Assembly (NCBI GenBank): GCA_054601695.1
Contig: BAAHQB010000001.1
Coordinates: 1,798,001 to 1,862,000 of the forward strand
Origin: Amorphochlora amoebiformis
Taxonomy: Eukaryota; Cercozoa; Chlorarachniophyceae
Length of the DNA: 64,000 nt
Direction of reading: 5' to 3'
This document shows positions 53,162 to 64,000 of this stretch, in pieces. Both the position numbers and the translations under genes were made by a program. The first letter of the stretch is position 1. Every line of letters starts with the position of its first letter. The notes beneath the pieces were generated by a model. That model had not been told where the DNA came from. It saw nothing but the letters and a program-made list of their open reading frames with translations, and ran no database searches.

Positions 53162-54480
53162 GTATGTACAATATATATATATATATATGTATTTGTAATA
53201 TTTTACCTATTCTCATTCCCGCACTTCATTGGCGACTTCGAACCCCCAGACCCTTCCCCAGTACTCAGGTTTGGTGAGGCGGCTGGCGGTAAGGTTCCTC
53301 CTCGTCCTCCCCTCGTCTTTTGCTTTTCCGTGGACTGCCTTGAGCGGCTCTCTACTGCCGGAGGGAAGAGTAGCTGGGGATTAGAAAGAGGTTCGGATTA
53401 ATGTAACGAGAACAGACATTCTTACACATCGTGGCTCTCAGATAGTTTCGAAAGTTGCGAAATTATTACCCCAGTAGTACGCCTGCGATTGTCCTTGACC
53501 TCTTTTGGATTCCTGACATAACATTTGCATTTCTAACTTATACACGGTTGGGCGTGTTTGCACTTGGGATGGGGCATATCAACAATCTTACGATAGCGGA
53601 GGTGGTGATGCGCTCTGTTGCTTTGCCTGTGAGAATATCGTCCTAACTGGGCCAGATTTCGAGAAGTTCTTGGATGGACTGGACATTGCCTTCCGCATTT
53701 CCCAAGCCTTGTCGATCATCGAGGGTCTGTGTGAGTGCTTAGATTCTTGTTTAGATGAGTTGGCATTCAAATATGCCCAGTCAACTGAGAACGCCGAGCT
53801 CGTAATTTTCTGATGCAGATATCACATCTCACTTAGCATACTTACGTTCGTTTATATCAAGACGGTTTTAAATATTGAGTTACCTCTATCGCCACGGCGC
53901 ACTTTTCACCGTAAGCCTCTACCAATCTTGCGCGATCCATCGACGCTTTCAGATTTGACATCGTGACCACAGCTGATATTGCCTTCAATTGCTGGAAATA
54001 AACGCATCGGTTTGGATTGACCATATTTGCCGTTGGATGTTGTGGGGTAATGTACCCGTGCGAAGCAGCGATATAAGCCTGTTTTGGCGGAAGAAGAGAG
54101 GGATCTTGCATCCTTGGCCTTGAAGATAGACTCCATCATACCGCATAGAGTCTCATACTGCCCGCTCCGAGGAACGCTCATCTTCCGTTCAGTAGCAATC
54201 CTTTGCTCGGGCGACATTCTGAGACCCGCCCGACCTAATTTTAACGATTGAAAGACATGAAATAGTGTTCTATATGTATAATACTTGACAAATGACAGTG
54301 TGGTCAGAATAGCGGGCGGGAACGTGCATAACCTTTCCCGAAACACGATCCCGCCGGCTTTGGTGTCGTCGCCGCAGTTTTATTTTCTAAAGTAGAAAAG
54401 ATCGCAGATTCTCCTGGGAATTGAGTCCACTGTCTTTCTTCGACGCGCCACTCGATTCGCAGGTCACTTACACCACCGCT
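49573..54480 (-). CDS. Unrecognised basic, coiled-coil-like protein, 16 visible exons
   Basis: I do not recognise the family. Exons in transcript order: 54480?-54333, 54234-54056, 53991-53884, 53809-53592, 53512-53470, 53373-53207, 52618-52559, 52379-52205, 51457-51325, 51135-51071, 50742-50614, 50550-50488, 50412-50383, 50266-50190, 49746-49693, 49615-49573. All junctions are GT-AG and phase-consistent, giving at least 563 residues. The first third is alpha-helical looking ([34 protein letters not shown]). The middle is Ser/Lys/Pro-rich and probably disordered. The last third is a charged helix ([20 protein letters not shown], then [19 protein letters not shown]), suggesting a coiled coil of a cytoskeletal or nuclear protein. 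The start codon was not found; the open frame extends to an in-frame TAG at 54481-54483. A frame skipping the last acceptor would read [15 protein letters not shown] to a TGA at 49527, so the C-terminus is uncertain. Confidence 0.6.
51889..52216. repeat. Direct repeats including a 40-bp tandem duplication of an exon end
   Basis: A 40-base unit is repeated exactly at 52137-52176 and 52177-52216. On the minus strand the second copy contains the last 12 bases of exon 52379-52205 and its GTGAAT donor, so the first copy duplicates the donor. Further left, blocks containing 'tttatgaatacgtgtatat' (near 51889 and 52047) and 'gtaaaaaacactaaatgtaa' recur between TA runs. Confidence 0.85.
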
Positions 54481-54483
54481 CTA

Positions 54484-54789
54484 TCGGTCCAAGCGTTAAT
54501 AAATCATGTTAAGCTTTACAAATGCTGGATCAAATATTTAGAAGTGCACAAATCAAAGGATGTAAGCTAGGTTTGTCCTAAAAGGTCAAAAAACTCGGAC
54601 AGTTTAAGAGTTTGTGTCGCTCGATCGATATATACTTCAAAACCAGGTTGGGACTGTATTATCGGTAAATCACACATTCACGTCGACGTCGATCGGCATC
54701 AAAGCTGTCCGACATCGACCAATTCTTCACAGATACATTCGTGGTGGTATTTCTCCTTTTCTACAAAAGGCTACTTACTTCAGGACAGG
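54484..54789. promoter_or_regulatory. Divergent region between the coiled-coil gene and the O-methyltransferase
   Basis: Ordinary-composition sequence without TA microsatellites separates the first assigned exon of the minus-strand gene from the O-methyltransferase ATG. The missing start exon of the coiled-coil gene may lie here. A plus-strand frame open from 54614 is in a different frame from the methyltransferase and is not called. Confidence 0.3.

Positions 54790-64000
<9,211 letters not shown>

Overview
This is a window of eukaryotic nuclear DNA. Short exon islands of ordinary base composition are separated by very long (TA)n, TATG and CA/GT microsatellite tracts. Most coding sequence was recovered by reading across GT-AG junctions and requiring codon phase to match from exon to exon, because continuous open frames are short and most long ones are Tyr-Ile repeats translated from TA tracts. 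The gene content is a gamma-tubulin complex component, a 7TM receptor fused to a phosphatidylinositol phosphate kinase, a CAMK/CDPK-like kinase,an ISWI remodeller and a plant-type O-methyltransferase. This suggests a unicellular eukaryote. The receptor-PIP-kinase fusion is known from social amoebae and oomycetes, but the sequence alone does not fix the taxon.

Layout, left to right: gamma-tubulin complex component (-, 11099 down past the left edge); a small unknown gene (+, 11378-11954); the receptor-PIP kinase (+, about 12893-27489, 35 exons); a convergent intergenic region that is strikingly CTAG-rich (27930-28800), followed by TA repeats and a non-coding island; a protein kinase (-, 36715 down to about 30985); ISWI (+, about 37065-48365, 15 exons); a second CTAG-rich convergent intergenic region (48425-49110); an unrecognised basic, coiled-coil-like protein (-, about 54480-49573, 16 exons); and an O-methyltransferase (+, 54790 past 62938, C-terminus outside the window). 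Genes alternate between divergent and convergent pairs.

The genes do not form a pathway. Their common feature is architecture: almost every long intron is built around (TA)n, and exons carry none. Both fully visible convergent 3' intergenic gaps are CTAG-dense instead. Local duplications of exon ends and splice donors occur in at least three genes. Exon borders were assigned by eye. They are strongest where homology and phase agree (ISWI, receptor kinase, protein kinase) and weakest at gene starts.
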